This document shows positions 52,741-61,931 of a stretch of 64,000 nucleotides of DNA, piece after piece; position 1 is the first letter of the stretch; each line of letters opens with the position of its first letter. The translations under genes were made by a program, and so were the position numbers. The stretch is from positions 26,520-90,519 of the forward strand of contig CALMUT010000372.1 in NCBI GenBank assembly GCA_937872925.1, read 5' to 3'. The notes beneath the pieces were generated by a model, which ran no database searches, was not told the DNA's origin, and was given only the letters and a program-made list of their open reading frames with translations. This DNA is from an uncultured Myxococcales bacterium. GTDB lineage: Bacteria; Myxococcota_A; Polyangia; Polyangiales; Polyangiaceae.

Positions 52741-54553
52741 CAGCGGTGCCGTGCGCGTGTGGCGCCGCTGCTGCGCGCTGCTCTCGGCGTTCGTGTGCGC
52801 GAAGATCGCCTTGGTGGCGCTGCGCGTGGTCGACGGCGGCGGCCGGACCTTGGGCAGCGTGTACTCCGTGCCCGCATTCTTGTTCCAAGACGTCGTCGTG
52901 GTCACCTTGTTTGCGCTCGTCGACGTGGCACTGCTGCTATCCGTACGTGGCCGCGCCACGCGCGTCGTCTCCGGCATGCTCGACGTCGTGGTGATCGCGC
53001 TGTGCGTATACGCCGCGTTCAACGTGGCAGTAGCGCGCCTGTTCTCCACGCCACTGACGCACTCGATGCTCGGCGCCGCGGGCGGGGCACTGGCGGACTC
53101 CATCTTTGCCTACGTGACTCTGGGCAACGTGACGGCCATCGTACTCGTGGTCCTGTGCGCGCTTTTCGTACTACGGCGCGGGCGCACATTGCCCAGCCGC
53201 CGCGTGGCCGGCGTGGTCGGCGGGCTGTGCGCGCTCTGCGTGCTGCTTGGCCCCGCGGCCGCGCGCCGAGTGGACACCCTGGGCATGCACCGCAACGCCA
53301 TCTACGCGGTGGTGAGCACCAGCTGGGCGGCGTCGCGGCCCGTGGCCACCGCGGGTGCGCTCGAAGAGTTGGAACCACTGGGCCCCGCGCTGGACTTGAC
53401 GCACCTAGAAGGTGCCGCTCGCGGCCGCAGCGTGATCTGGGTGATCCTGGAGTCGACGGCTGCACGTTATTTGGGCAGCTACGGTGCCGATCCAGACGCA
53501 ACCCCGCGGCTGACCGCGCTGGCAAAGCACGCCCTCGTCTTCGAGCACGCCTACTGCGTGCAACCCGAGAGCATCAAGGGCTTGTTCTCGATGCTGTGCA
53601 GCCAGTCGCCCGGGCCAGGAACCGCCGCGGAGGACTACACCCACGCAAAGGTGCCATGCCCGTCCATCGCTTCGGAGCTGCGCCGCGCCGGCTATCGCAC
53701 AGCGTTGTTTCACTCGGGACGCTTTCGCTACCTTGGCATGCAAGGCGTGGTGGACGCGCGGGGATTCGACGAGCTCTACGATGCTGGCAGTATTGGGGGG
53801 GAGCACGTGTCCAGTTTCGGCACTGCCGACGCCTCCACAGTGGCACGCATGTTGGAATTCCTGGAGGGCGTGAAAGCAGAGCAACGGTTCTTTCTCGTCT
53901 ATTCACCCATTTCCGGCCACCACCCGTACCGCTCTCCGGGCACGGGCCCGCGACCATTTTCGGCCAAGTCAGAGCAAGACCAATACCGCAACGATCTGTT
54001 CGCAGGGGATCACGCGTTGGGCGCGTTGATCGACGGCGTGCGGGCCCGCGGCCTCGGCGACAAGGTGCTGTGGGCAATCGTCGGCGACCATGGGCAGGCC
54101 TTTGGTGAGCACGAAGGCAACTTTGCCCATACGCTGTTCTTGTACCAGGAGAACGTGCACGTGCCGATGATCTTCATCGCGCCGGGCGCGCTGGTGGGCC
54201 GCGTGCGCGCGCCGCAGGTGACGAGCTTGATCGATCTGGCGCCGGCAACGCTGGCGTTGCTTGGTCTGGACATTCCCAAGGGCATGCGGGGCAGGTCGCC
54301 GCTATCGGCGCGCCCCGGCGTGGCGCGTTTCTTCACGGACCACGGCCCCGTGAAGCTGGGGCTGCGCCTAGGCAACTACAAATTCATCTACGAAAGCGAA
54401 CACGAGCGCGCGCGCCTATTGGACCTTGCCGCAGATCCCGCCGAACGTCATGACCGCGCCGCCGACTTTCCCGCCCTGAGCGCCGCCTACAACCGCCACC
54501 TGCGCGCCTGGCAGCGCAACAGCCGCAGCGAAATCCTGAACTACGTGCCCTAG
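52700..54553 (+). CDS. Membrane sulfatase/phosphotransferase-fold enzyme (LtaS/EptA group)
   Basis: 617 residues from the ATG at 52700; a GTG at 52751 would avoid overlapping the previous gene by 41 nt. Four to five transmembrane helices fill the first 180 residues. The extracytoplasmic alkaline-phosphatase-fold domain has VIWVILESTAARYLG (metal), a candidate Ser nucleophile in QPESIKGLFSM and GDHGQAFGEHEGNFAH (metal). This is the layout of lipoteichoic acid synthase and phosphoethanolamine transferases. The acceptor in a Gram-negative myxobacterium is unknown, perhaps a glycan or lipid. Confidence 0.82.
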   Translation: MSPTAAPSTWQPSSSGAVRVWRRCCALLSAFVCAKIALVALRVVDGGGRTLGSVYSVPAFLFQDVVVVTLFALVDVALLLSVRGRATRVVSGMLDVVVIALCVYAAFNVAVARLFSTPLTHSMLGAAGGALADSIFAYVTLGNVTAIVLVVLCALFVLRRGRTLPSRRVAGVVGGLCALCVLLGPAAARRVDTLGMHRNAIYAVVSTSWAASRPVATAGALEELEPLGPALDLTHLEGAARGRSVIWVILESTAARYLGSYGADPDATPRLTALAKHALVFEHAYCVQPESIKGLFSMLCSQSPGPGTAAEDYTHAKVPCPSIASELRRAGYRTALFHSGRFRYLGMQGVVDARGFDELYDAGSIGGEHVSSFGTADASTVARMLEFLEGVKAEQRFFLVYSPISGHHPYRSPGTGPRPFSAKSEQDQYRNDLFAGDHALGALIDGVRARGLGDKVLWAIVGDHGQAFGEHEGNFAHTLFLYQENVHVPMIFIAPGALVGRVRAPQVTSLIDLAPATLALLGLDIPKGMRGRSPLSARPGVARFFTDHGPVKLGLRLGNYKFIYESEHERARLLDLAADPAERHDRAADFPALSAAYNRHLRAWQRNSRSEILNYVP

Positions 54554-54804
54554 AGTCCTCGGGATCCCGCACACGCCGCCAGACCGGACACCGCCCTTCC
54601 TCCCCCGCCCTAGGGTAGGCTCCTGGCCCGACGACCAAACCTGTCGGCGCTCACTCGAAAGTAGACGCAACCACCCGTCCTACGGCGCCACGGACACAGG
54701 TTTCGGCGTCGTCGCGCAGTGAAATCCGGCGTGCTCAGCGGAACAAACGCAGCAAGGCGCAGACGCGGGGACTCCGCGCGCGCGGCCAAGTCGCTCTACC
54801 TGGC
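54554..54804. other. Gene-free flank of the transposase
   Basis: 251 bp between the plus-strand sulfatase-fold gene and the minus-strand transposase stop. I looked for the REP palindromes that RAYT transposases mobilise and found no clear pair of the usual GTAG-plus-hairpin form. A CTAAG/CTTAG inverted repeat lies on the other side, at about 55750-55764. Confidence 0.4.
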
Positions 54805-55725
54805 TCAGTGTGACGGTGGTGGTTCGCAGCGCACGAGCCCCTGTACCCTAAGCTTGTAGCTGCCGTAAGGGAAGGTGACCTCGAGCTCGCCGGCGCGCCG
54901 ACGAGTGTACGCTTCTCGATAGCGTCGCTGAAAGAACCTGTTTCGCCTGAGCAACTCGATGCGCCGCCACTTGTTTTTCGTAGCAACGCGCGGCCGTAAC
55001 GTGCGCCGTGGAGAGTTTGAGTGGGGATACGAAGACGGCGATTGTCGGCGAACTGCTTTGCGTCCAAGCACTCGGCGGCCTTGTTGCATGCGTTTTGCCG
55101 CGGCGTCTGCCTCTGCCCGGCCTACCGCAGACTGGATCTTGTCGGCCCATTTCGCCGAACTGACGTGCGCAAACTGAGGAGGCCGGTCGAAGCGCAGTTC
55201 CACATGCTTCGGCATGCCACCCTTCTTATCGAAAAACCAAGTTGGCCGCGCGACGACTATGGGGCGGTCCTCGAGCTGGTATCTGTAGGAGCAAAACCCG
55301 GGCCAGCGATCCACACGGTCGACCAGATCGCTCTGCACTGCGTTGCACAGCGAGTAGATCATCTTGTCGAAGACGGCCTCGTCGTCACCGAGGTGGAGCG
55401 CGCCCGTTTGCTCGGTCGCCCAGAGGTTCTCCCAGCGGCCGTAGAAGCAGTTGATGCAACGAGCAAGCAGACTGTGAAAGTAGCGGAAGAATTCGGGAAA
55501 CCTGCCGTGCTCGTCGTGGATCCCAGCATGGTAGTGGTTGCTCATCACCATGAGCCAGCACACCTTCATGCCGTAGCGCTTCGCGGCGACCGTGAGGCAG
55601 TAGACGAATGCTTCATCGGTCTTCTTGCTAGGACGCAGGAGAAACTGCCGCTGCGCGACTCGCCGCGTGACCATGTATGTACGACCGGCGATCACTTGTC
55701 GTGGGGGAGTCATGATGCCGCCCAT
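54805..55725 (-). CDS. REP-associated tyrosine transposase (RAYT, IS200-like Y1 family)
   Basis: 306 residues. The HUH motif VMSNHYHAG is present near residue 62 with the family context GMKVCWLMVMSNHYHAGIHD. Catalytic Tyr candidates follow in the helix after YSLCNAVQ. RAYTs are single-copy, domesticated relatives of IS200/IS605 transposases that process short palindromes. Here there are no insertion-sequence ends or target duplications to suggest recent transposition. Starts at 55725 or 55713. Confidence 0.85.
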   Translation of the reverse strand: MGGIMTPPRQVIAGRTYMVTRRVAQRQFLLRPSKKTDEAFVYCLTVAAKRYGMKVCWLMVMSNHYHAGIHDEHGRFPEFFRYFHSLLARCINCFYGRWENLWATEQTGALHLGDDEAVFDKMIYSLCNAVQSDLVDRVDRWPGFCSYRYQLEDRPIVVARPTWFFDKKGGMPKHVELRFDRPPQFAHVSSAKWADKIQSAVGRAEADAAAKRMQQGRRVLGRKAVRRQSPSSYPHSNSPRRTLRPRVATKNKWRRIELLRRNRFFQRRYREAYTRRRAGELEVTFPYGSYKLRVQGLVRCEPPPSH

Positions 55726-55760
55726 CGGCCAGTGCAGCTCTGCGTTGCTAAGAGATTACC

Positions 55761-56597
55761 TTAGGGCGGGATCGAGAACAGGGTTTGTCCCATTTGGACT
55801 GATGGGTGTCGCACGGCGGGGCCGCTGACGCCCGGGGGCAGGATGCACACGATCGTCGAGCCGAACGCGAAGTGGCCAAGCTCCTCGCCGCGTTGCGCCA
55901 GGCGGCCCCACGGCGCAGGGAAGGTGCGCATCCACTCGTCTCTGGGCAGCCCATGCAGCACGATGCCGCCAATCAAGCTGGCCCCCACCATCACCATCAA
56001 GAACTCGTAACCCGCCCGCGCGCGGCAGCGCAATACGGCGCGCTCGTTGCGTTCGTAAATGCGCGGGATATGGTCAAGCGCGGTTTCGTTCTGCGGGAAG
56101 TACCGACCCGGGATCCAACGCACATCCAGCACCTCTCCCGCCACGGGCATGTGCACGCGGTGGTAGCCGCGGGGCGTCAAGAACACGACGGCGAAGTTGC
56201 CCCCGTCGTACGCCGAAAGGTCCAAACTGTGAATGCCACCGTTGACGACCCGTTCCACACTGAGCCGCTGCCCCTTGATCACCATCGGCGCGTTCAACTC
56301 GACGCACCCTCGCCCCACCAAATTGCCATCTGCCGGCGAAACAAACCCATCACCGAGGGGGCGTGCGCCGGGCCGCAACTTGCGCAAGAAGAAGTCGTCC
56401 AGGGACTCGAAGCGGCGCTGCTCGAAGTCGTCCAAAACGATGTTGTCGCGACGCTTCCAGAAACGCACTGCCGCGTCGATCGCCCAAGCCGGGCGCGTCG
56501 CTGCCGTCATCCGGGCAACGCCGCGTCCCAGCAAACGGTGCGGCAGAAAGCGGTACGCTCGTAGGAAAGCCGGATGCCGGTGCAGACGCTCACGCAT
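55761..56597 (-). CDS. psd: Phosphatidylserine decarboxylase proenzyme
   Basis: 278 residues of a short type. Blocks SLDDFFLRKLRPGARPL, VSPADGNLVG, GYHRVHMPVAGEV and the self-cleavage site FAFGSTIV (Ser becomes pyruvoyl) are all present. It makes phosphatidylethanolamine at the inner membrane. It lies 12 nt after the desaturase-methyltransferase gene in the same orientation, which suggests a lipid-modification operon. Confidence 0.93.
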   Translation of the reverse strand: MRERLHRHPAFLRAYRFLPHRLLGRGVARMTAATRPAWAIDAAVRFWKRRDNIVLDDFEQRRFESLDDFFLRKLRPGARPLGDGFVSPADGNLVGRGCVELNAPMVIKGQRLSVERVVNGGIHSLDLSAYDGGNFAVVFLTPRGYHRVHMPVAGEVLDVRWIPGRYFPQNETALDHIPRIYERNERAVLRCRARAGYEFLMVMVGASLIGGIVLHGLPRDEWMRTFPAPWGRLAQRGEELGHFAFGSTIVCILPPGVSGPAVRHPSVQMGQTLFSIPP

Positions 56598-56609
56598 TCG
56601 CCGGCAAGA

Positions 56610-57914
56610 CTATCGCATCGAATCGGCAGAATCGAGGCGCGCAGCGCGACCCGGGACCGACAGAGATACGCGCTTGAGCAACAACGGCGACACGATTGCC
56701 GTCCGCGGCGAGCGAAGCGTCCAAATCCAGTCGTGCGTCAAAAGCGCGGTGCGCCGAGCAACCGCGTCCTTGAGGGCATTCTGACCAACGAAAGCCAATG
56801 GCACGACGACCAAGTCGTCCGCGCTATGGCGCGAAGGATCAAAGTCTGAGCACTCGAAGGACAGCGCAGGCGCATCCGCCAACCCTGCCAAATACTCTCG
56901 GGCTGCCCGAATGCTCCCAGCACTGCGATCCACGACTCGTAGGCGCGCCTCAGGAAACACCTGCGCGAGCACCAACGCCGTGCGCGGGAACAGCCCGCCG
57001 CCGACAATCGTCACCGTGCGCGGCGTCCGCGGCAGCGCGGACAGCACGCGGCGGAAGGCCGTCAAATGCGTCGCGAGCATGAAATGCTGCAACGCGCCCG
57101 AAGCGAGCGCCACGCGCTCCAACGCACACAAGAACGTCGCGACCCCAGCTCCCACGCGCGCGCGCAACCATGGCCCAACATGCTCAAGCGCACGCGTCAG
57201 GGGTGGTAAACTGCTCTCGATCGCAGCAACCCGAGCCCGCCGGCTGGGCAACCGGCTCCAGTGTTCAGTTGGAAACGCGTGGTGTTCGGCGTGGTAGCCG
57301 TCGTTGAACCACAGCACGTTGTGCCAGCGGCCGTAGTGGCTGGTTCCGACCTTTGGATCCCCGCTGGCCGCGTGCTCCATGTCGCCCTGCAAGCGGCACA
57401 ATGCGAGACCGAGTAAGTACCCGGGCAAGTAAGCAAACACGAAGACGCGCGGCGCCAACGCTGCGATGCACGCCATGATTGCTACAACCAGGAGCAGCTC
57501 CCCTAGGATGCGCCGGCTGATCGGACGACGACGGGGCTGTGCGGGCTCACCGGCGTGGTGCCACAGGTGGCGTTGTCGCCATAGGGTCTGCGGGATCCCC
57601 AAGCTCGCTGTGAGCCAAGTGCAGAGCGCACGGTTGAGCCAACGAGAGTGAAACAGCGGCGTGTGCAAGTGAATGTGCGACACCGTGTTGGACGCCCAAG
57701 CCATGCCGACCGCAATGAACGCCGCAGTCGCCAAGCCCCCCGCTAGCCCACGCGGCGCCAGCCAAACCAAAGCGCCAACGAGCAGCGCCCCCTGCAGGAG
57801 CGCTGCCGTCAGTACAACGGCGTCACGCGCAGAGCTGCGAAACAGGCCACGCTCGGACGGGCGAACTTTCGCCAGCTCGAGGGACTCGATCCACGGCTCC
57901 ACGCGCAATGCCAT
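56610..57914 (-). CDS. Fatty acid desaturase fused to a Rossmann methyltransferase-like domain
   Basis: 434 residues. The N-terminal half (about 1-230) has the membrane desaturase or hydroxylase His clusters HIHLHTPLFH, RQRHLWHH and DGYHAEHHAFP, with four hydrophobic segments. The C-terminal half (about 260-430) has a nucleotide-binding start PRTVTIVGGGLFPRTA and a following acidic strand LRVVDRSAGSIRAAREYL, the pattern of S-adenosylmethionine-dependent methyltransferases. The fusion would desaturate and then methylate, or modify, a lipid. It is encoded between psd and a secreted protein gene, whose stop is 4 nt upstream of its start. Confidence 0.78.
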   Translation of the reverse strand: MALRVEPWIESLELAKVRPSERGLFRSSARDAVVLTAALLQGALLVGALVWLAPRGLAGGLATAAFIAVGMAWASNTVSHIHLHTPLFHSRWLNRALCTWLTASLGIPQTLWRQRHLWHHAGEPAQPRRRPISRRILGELLLVVAIMACIAALAPRVFVFAYLPGYLLGLALCRLQGDMEHAASGDPKVGTSHYGRWHNVLWFNDGYHAEHHAFPTEHWSRLPSRRARVAAIESSLPPLTRALEHVGPWLRARVGAGVATFLCALERVALASGALQHFMLATHLTAFRRVLSALPRTPRTVTIVGGGLFPRTALVLAQVFPEARLRVVDRSAGSIRAAREYLAGLADAPALSFECSDFDPSRHSADDLVVVPLAFVGQNALKDAVARRTALLTHDWIWTLRSPRTAIVSPLLLKRVSLSVPGRAARLDSADSMR

Positions 57915-57917
57915 GGC

Positions 57918-58751
57918 TCAGCTTCTCCTGGAGCGCCGGCGCATGCCAACGCCAAGGGCCGAGAGGGCCGCCAGCCAGAAGAACGCCGTGGGCGCCGAAG
58001 ACGGTGCAGACGAAATCGTGCACCCGCCGTCGTCTCCGCTATCGCTGCTTCCGGAGCTGTTGCCGCCGGAACCCGTGGCGCTGCCGCCGGTGCCCGAGCT
58101 GCTGCCACCGCTCGCGCTACTCCCAGCGCTTCCGCCAGTGTTGCCCGACCCCGCAGTGCCCGCAGTGCCCGCAGTGCCCGCAGTGCCCGCAGTGCCGGCC
58201 GTGCCCGCCGTACCCGCAGTGCCCGCGGAGCCAGCAGCACCACCGTCGGCGCCACCCGCACCCGCAGTGCCGCCGTCAGGTTGGGCGTTCAGAAAGGCTT
58301 CGATGACCTTGTAGGGCGTAAAACCCGTGACCACTCCGATCGAGATTGGGTAGACGTCCGGCGTATACAGCACTTTGGATCCCCAAGGATGCAGTGTGCC
58401 CGGACTCTGCGTCTGGCTTCCGAAGCCCACACAGATGTCGTCGGTGTCTTTGATGTTCTTGGTAAGGTCTGCCCACTCGCTCACGCAGGTGGCTTCTTGT
58501 CCCTTCGGGCACTCGTAGTACAGGAACCCAAGCGCTGGCTCGGTGTAGCCGGTGTAGCTCGTGCCGGTGCTCTTGTCGTAGAGCATCGCGGCGCCATGCA
58601 CCTTGACGCGGGTGGGTGCCTTTGCGTTCGGCTCCAGGTCGACCTGTTTGACCTTGATCCAAACGCCAACGGGGTAACTGGCCGAAGCGGCCGTGGCACC
58701 CAGCGTCAGGGTGAGTGCCGAAAGGATTCCAACTAGGTATCTGCTTTTCAT
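57918..58751 (-). CDS. Secreted protein with Gly-Thr-Ala repeats and sorting tail
   Basis: 277 residues starting at ATG 58751 with GGAGGTCG 8 nt upstream. After a signal peptide (LTLTLGATAASA) comes a domain of about 140 residues with two Cys pairs (YYECPKGQEATC). Then a Gly/Thr/Ala/Ser-rich spacer includes seven or more GTA units. It ends with a Cys (GGCTISS), a hydrophobic helix (AFFWLAALSALGVGM) and RRRSRRS, a MYXO-CTERM-like tail. Domain function unknown. It is cotranscribed with the desaturase fusion. Confidence 0.75.
   Translation of the reverse strand: MKSRYLVGILSALTLTLGATAASASYPVGVWIKVKQVDLEPNAKAPTRVKVHGAAMLYDKSTGTSYTGYTEPALGFLYYECPKGQEATCVSEWADLTKNIKDTDDICVGFGSQTQSPGTLHPWGSKVLYTPDVYPISIGVVTGFTPYKVIEAFLNAQPDGGTAGAGGADGGAAGSAGTAGTAGTAGTAGTAGTAGTAGTAGSGNTGGSAGSSASGGSSSGTGGSATGSGGNSSGSSDSGDDGGCTISSAPSSAPTAFFWLAALSALGVGMRRRSRRS
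58140..58235 (-). repeat. 9-bp tandem repeat in the spacer of the secreted protein
   Basis: On the plus strand, about ten copies of a nine-base unit close to GTGCCCGCA run in tandem. They encode Gly-Thr-Ala in the opposite strand. Because the unit is a multiple of three, changes in copy number would lengthen or shorten the spacer without breaking the frame. Confidence 0.8.
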
Positions 58752-58805
58752 CTATCGCGACCTCCGGTTCGCGGGTTGACATCAAGCAAGTCGGAGGCCA
58801 GTCTC

Positions 58806-58827
58806 GTAAGTATATGTTATTACTTAC
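58806..58827. promoter_or_regulatory. AT-rich dyad upstream of the secreted-protein operon
   Basis: GTAAGTA and TACTTAC form a perfect inverted repeat with an 8-bp spacer, in an otherwise GC-rich region. On the minus strand a TATACT hexamer (58814-58809) overlaps the left arm and would serve as -10, giving a leader of about 50 nt to the start at 58751. No good -35 is visible, which fits an activator-dependent or repressor-overlapped promoter. Confidence 0.5.
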
Positions 58828-58938
58828 TTGTATCGAGGGTCCGGGGAAACAACGACCCCGAGTTACCACACAGTTGCCGGTAACTCGCAACCCGGGTTGT
58901 CATCGCCGCATGGAGGTCGCCGCGCCTCGTGTGTTGCT

Positions 58939-59484
58939 TCAGTCCGACGAGTTCTCTTGGAAACCGATCGGCGCTTCGAGCCACAGCGGTGCGGCGCGCG
59001 GAGGAAAGCGTACGGCACGGGCGGCCGCGGTGGCGCACTCGTCCAGGGCCGGCAGGCCGGAAGTCCCAGATAGCCGCAAGTCGGTCACGCTTCCGTCGGT
59101 ATCCACACTGAGCATCATGCGCACCCACAAGGGCTTGCTGGGCGGCAGCGCAATGCGTTTCTGCTCGGCGCAGGATTGCGCGCGTTCGCCGATGGCGCGC
59201 AGAGCGTCTTCGTCTGTGTTGATTTTGGCCGGCACCGGAGCGGTGTCCGCGGCGGCATCTGAGCGCTTCACGAGGGGGTTGGGAGTCGATAGGGGCGGCG
59301 CTGCCGCATCTGCCGGCGTGCCCTGAGCCGTGCTCGTGCCCGCGCTCGCGGGAGGAATCGACCCTGCGTCGGGTGTCGGCGACGTCGCGGTGCCGACCGT
59401 GGGCATGGGATCCGGAGTCGGATTCATCGCAGGCGGTGGACACGCCACACACACCAGGCCCAACAGCGCAAAAGGTAGCCTCAT
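58939..59484 (-). CDS. AgmX/TonB-C-like lipoprotein
   Basis: 181 residues from the ATG at 59484 with lipobox LVCVACPPP. After a Pro/Thr/Ala-rich linker, the C-terminal 90 residues (SCAEQKRIALPPSKPLWVRM, MLSVDTDGSVTDLRLSGTSG, ECATAAARAVRFPP) resemble the AgmX/PglI C-terminal domain seen at 6601, but without the transmembrane helix. It overlaps the subtilisin stop by ATGA, so it is coupled to it. Confidence 0.72.
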   Translation of the reverse strand: MRLPFALLGLVCVACPPPAMNPTPDPMPTVGTATSPTPDAGSIPPASAGTSTAQGTPADAAAPPLSTPNPLVKRSDAAADTAPVPAKINTDEDALRAIGERAQSCAEQKRIALPPSKPLWVRMMLSVDTDGSVTDLRLSGTSGLPALDECATAAARAVRFPPRAAPLWLEAPIGFQENSSD

Positions 59485-61928
59485 GGGCGCCTCCGGCGAC
59501 GCCAGACCATCAACAGCGGAAGGGCCATTGCCGCCCACACGGGAGTCGACCCCTTACCCCGGGTGCTGCAACCACCACGGGCAGACGGGTTTGCGTCCAC
59601 TGCCCAAGGATCCACCGCCACGGCAAGTTCTTCCTGGGCGATGATCTGTCCGTCGAAGCGTAGTTCGAGGCGCATACGCTCTCCGCCGCTACCTCTTGGT
59701 GCCGCCACGGAGAATCGCCACAATCCTGGCGCGACACGACTCAAAGGTGCGATCACGCTCCCGCGGTCGACATGCAGCGTCAGCCGCGTTGCCTCGAAGC
59801 CGTCCACCAATGCGCCATCCTTTTTGCGTAGCGCCGCCAGGCAACCCACTTCCCATTCGGGATCAGGACGCGCCAGCGCACTGCCAAGAACCAACCAGCT
59901 TTCTTCGGCGATGGGTGCACCGCCAAGCGCCGTTGCGTCGGCGTCCAGGGCCTCAAGCGAGCGCTGCACATTGAGTACACCCGGCCCGAGTTGCTGCTTG
60001 TTCGGCACGTTGCCGCCCGCGCGGCGGGCGCCCGCCTGCAGCAGCGCGAGCAAACGCCGCTGGGTCAGAGTCGGGTCCTTCTGTAGCAGCAGCGCGATCG
60101 CTCCAGCGGCCATGGGAGCCGCCATACTGGTGCCACTGGTCACCGCATGGAAGTCGTCCACGACCAGACAACTGGCCTGCTCGCCACAAGTAGCGGTTCC
60201 GGCAAACAATCCCTTGCCGCCGCTGAGCTCGGGATCCACCAATGCCGACATCGCGCCAATCACAAACGCTCCTGGCGCGGCGATATCCGGCTTGATTTGT
60301 CCCAGCGCATTTGGACCGACGCCACTGAAGAACGCCGCTGAGTCGTCCTTGGGCTCCAGGGACCCGAAACTCTCGATGCGCACTCCCAGGCCATTGCGAT
60401 CTACCCATGAAGAACGGTTCAAAGTGGCCCCGACCGCGATCAAGTCCGCTCCTGTAGCCGGGATCCCGATGGTGCCTTCTTTCAGCGCTCTGGGAAAGAG
60501 AGCGCCGGTGCCGTTTGCGCCGGGCGTCAGGTCGCCCTCGCTCTGCACCCAAAGCGACGCACTGCCGTGCCCCTCCAACCGAACGGCGAAGGTCTCGCCC
60601 GAGGGCCACGATCCGTCCAGCACCACAACGGCGCCCGGCACCCCGGCAGGGATGGGGCTTGAGTCCCCGCTCTCCTGATTGAGCACCGTTGCGGTGAGTC
60701 CGCCGCGCTCGACAGAACCACTGTCGCCCGGCGCAAGCACAGGCACCACTTCGCCATCGGAATCGTCCAATCCCACCCGGAGCGCGTCCCCCGGACGCGA
60801 AGCGATCCACACGAACACGCTGCCGCGCGTGGTGCCTCCGGCAACAGGAGGCGTGAGGATCGGCACGCGTGCTTCGGAGGCGCGCGGCACATGGACTTCG
60901 GTGTGGATCCCGAAAGGCCCGGGATAGCTCTTGGAGATGTTCGTGTACACGCCCGCGCTATTGCCTGCCGCCACGACGATGGCACGACCCGGTTCGCTGT
61001 CACCAACGAAGGTGCCCAAAGAGCGCTCGAGGGCAGCGCTGCCGTCATGACCACCGAAGTCGCTGCCAAGGCTCAGATTGACAACGGCGGGCATCTCAAG
61101 GGCGTCGGCGCGATCAAAAATGAAGCGGGTCGCAAGCACCACGTCTGGATCGAAGATGCTCCCACTGTCCGATCGCGTCACCCGTACGATCACCAACGTC
61201 GCGTCCGGAGCAACGCCGCTGTACTTGGGCGGGTTCGTCGACCGGCCGTTGCCCGCCGCCAGTGAAGCCACGTGCGTTCCGTGTCCAAATGCATCCCGCG
61301 GCAAGAACTTCGAGTCCGCAGCGATCATGTCATCAAGCTCCGCCGCGCTGTACACCGCGCACGGCGATTCCGCGGAGTCGCAGGCGAAACTCCGCTCTAG
61401 CTCCGGGTGCTTGCCCGTCGGGCTGCGTGACAAGTCGAGCACCCAAGCGACGCGGGTCTTGCCATCCGCGTCCCGAAAATCTGGGTGGCGCGGGTCGAAG
61501 CCCGTGTCCACGATGCCCACGACGACGCCCTTGCCACTGAGCCCACTCAGGTTGCGCGCCACGCCGGCCTTGATCCAGTTATTCGCCAGGTTGAGCAGCG
61601 GGCGTCTGGGTGGCGCGAAGTGCGCGATGACACCGCTGGGCAGTGCCGCCACCTCGGCCGGCGTGCCTGAAAACCCAGCGAAACCAGGCGCAAGCGACAC
61701 AGCGCGAAGCGACGTCGGCGCGTTTTCGAGCAGGATCCGCAGACGGCCATCCGGCGCAACGCTGCCCGGAGCTGCCGGCGCGCCGCGCTTGGCGCGGGGC
61801 GAATCGACCCAAAGCTCCGCCATGCGTCGCGCGTCGACGTCGCCCTGTGCGCGTGACGAATGCGCAAACGCGGCCACGCCCACCAAGAGCGCTGCGCACC
61901 AACTAGGTCGAAACGGGATGGCGCCCAT
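59481..61928 (-). CDS. Subtilisin-like serine protease with sorting tail
   Basis: 815 residues. A signal peptide ends at SSRAQG. The catalytic triad is complete: Asp in VVGIVDTGFDPRHPDF, His in GHGTHVASLAAG and Ser in GTSMAAPMAAGAIALL. There are two beta-rich inserts between His and Ser (PA-domain-like) and C-terminal beta domains. The last residues are CSTRGKGSTPVWAAMALPLL then RRRRR, a MYXO-CTERM-like tail. It is expected to be an exported, surface-retained protease. It is coupled to the small lipoprotein at 58939 and starts 4 nt after the PDZ-thioredoxin gene. Confidence 0.92.
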   Translation of the reverse strand: MGAIPFRPSWCAALLVGVAAFAHSSRAQGDVDARRMAELWVDSPRAKRGAPAAPGSVAPDGRLRILLENAPTSLRAVSLAPGFAGFSGTPAEVAALPSGVIAHFAPPRRPLLNLANNWIKAGVARNLSGLSGKGVVVGIVDTGFDPRHPDFRDADGKTRVAWVLDLSRSPTGKHPELERSFACDSAESPCAVYSAAELDDMIAADSKFLPRDAFGHGTHVASLAAGNGRSTNPPKYSGVAPDATLVIVRVTRSDSGSIFDPDVVLATRFIFDRADALEMPAVVNLSLGSDFGGHDGSAALERSLGTFVGDSEPGRAIVVAAGNSAGVYTNISKSYPGPFGIHTEVHVPRASEARVPILTPPVAGGTTRGSVFVWIASRPGDALRVGLDDSDGEVVPVLAPGDSGSVERGGLTATVLNQESGDSSPIPAGVPGAVVVLDGSWPSGETFAVRLEGHGSASLWVQSEGDLTPGANGTGALFPRALKEGTIGIPATGADLIAVGATLNRSSWVDRNGLGVRIESFGSLEPKDDSAAFFSGVGPNALGQIKPDIAAPGAFVIGAMSALVDPELSGGKGLFAGTATCGEQASCLVVDDFHAVTSGTSMAAPMAAGAIALLLQKDPTLTQRRLLALLQAGARRAGGNVPNKQQLGPGVLNVQRSLEALDADATALGGAPIAEESWLVLGSALARPDPEWEVGCLAALRKKDGALVDGFEATRLTLHVDRGSVIAPLSRVAPGLWRFSVAAPRGSGGERMRLELRFDGQIIAQEELAVAVDPWAVDANPSARGGCSTRGKGSTPVWAAMALPLLMVWRRRRRP

Positions 61929-61931
61929 GGC

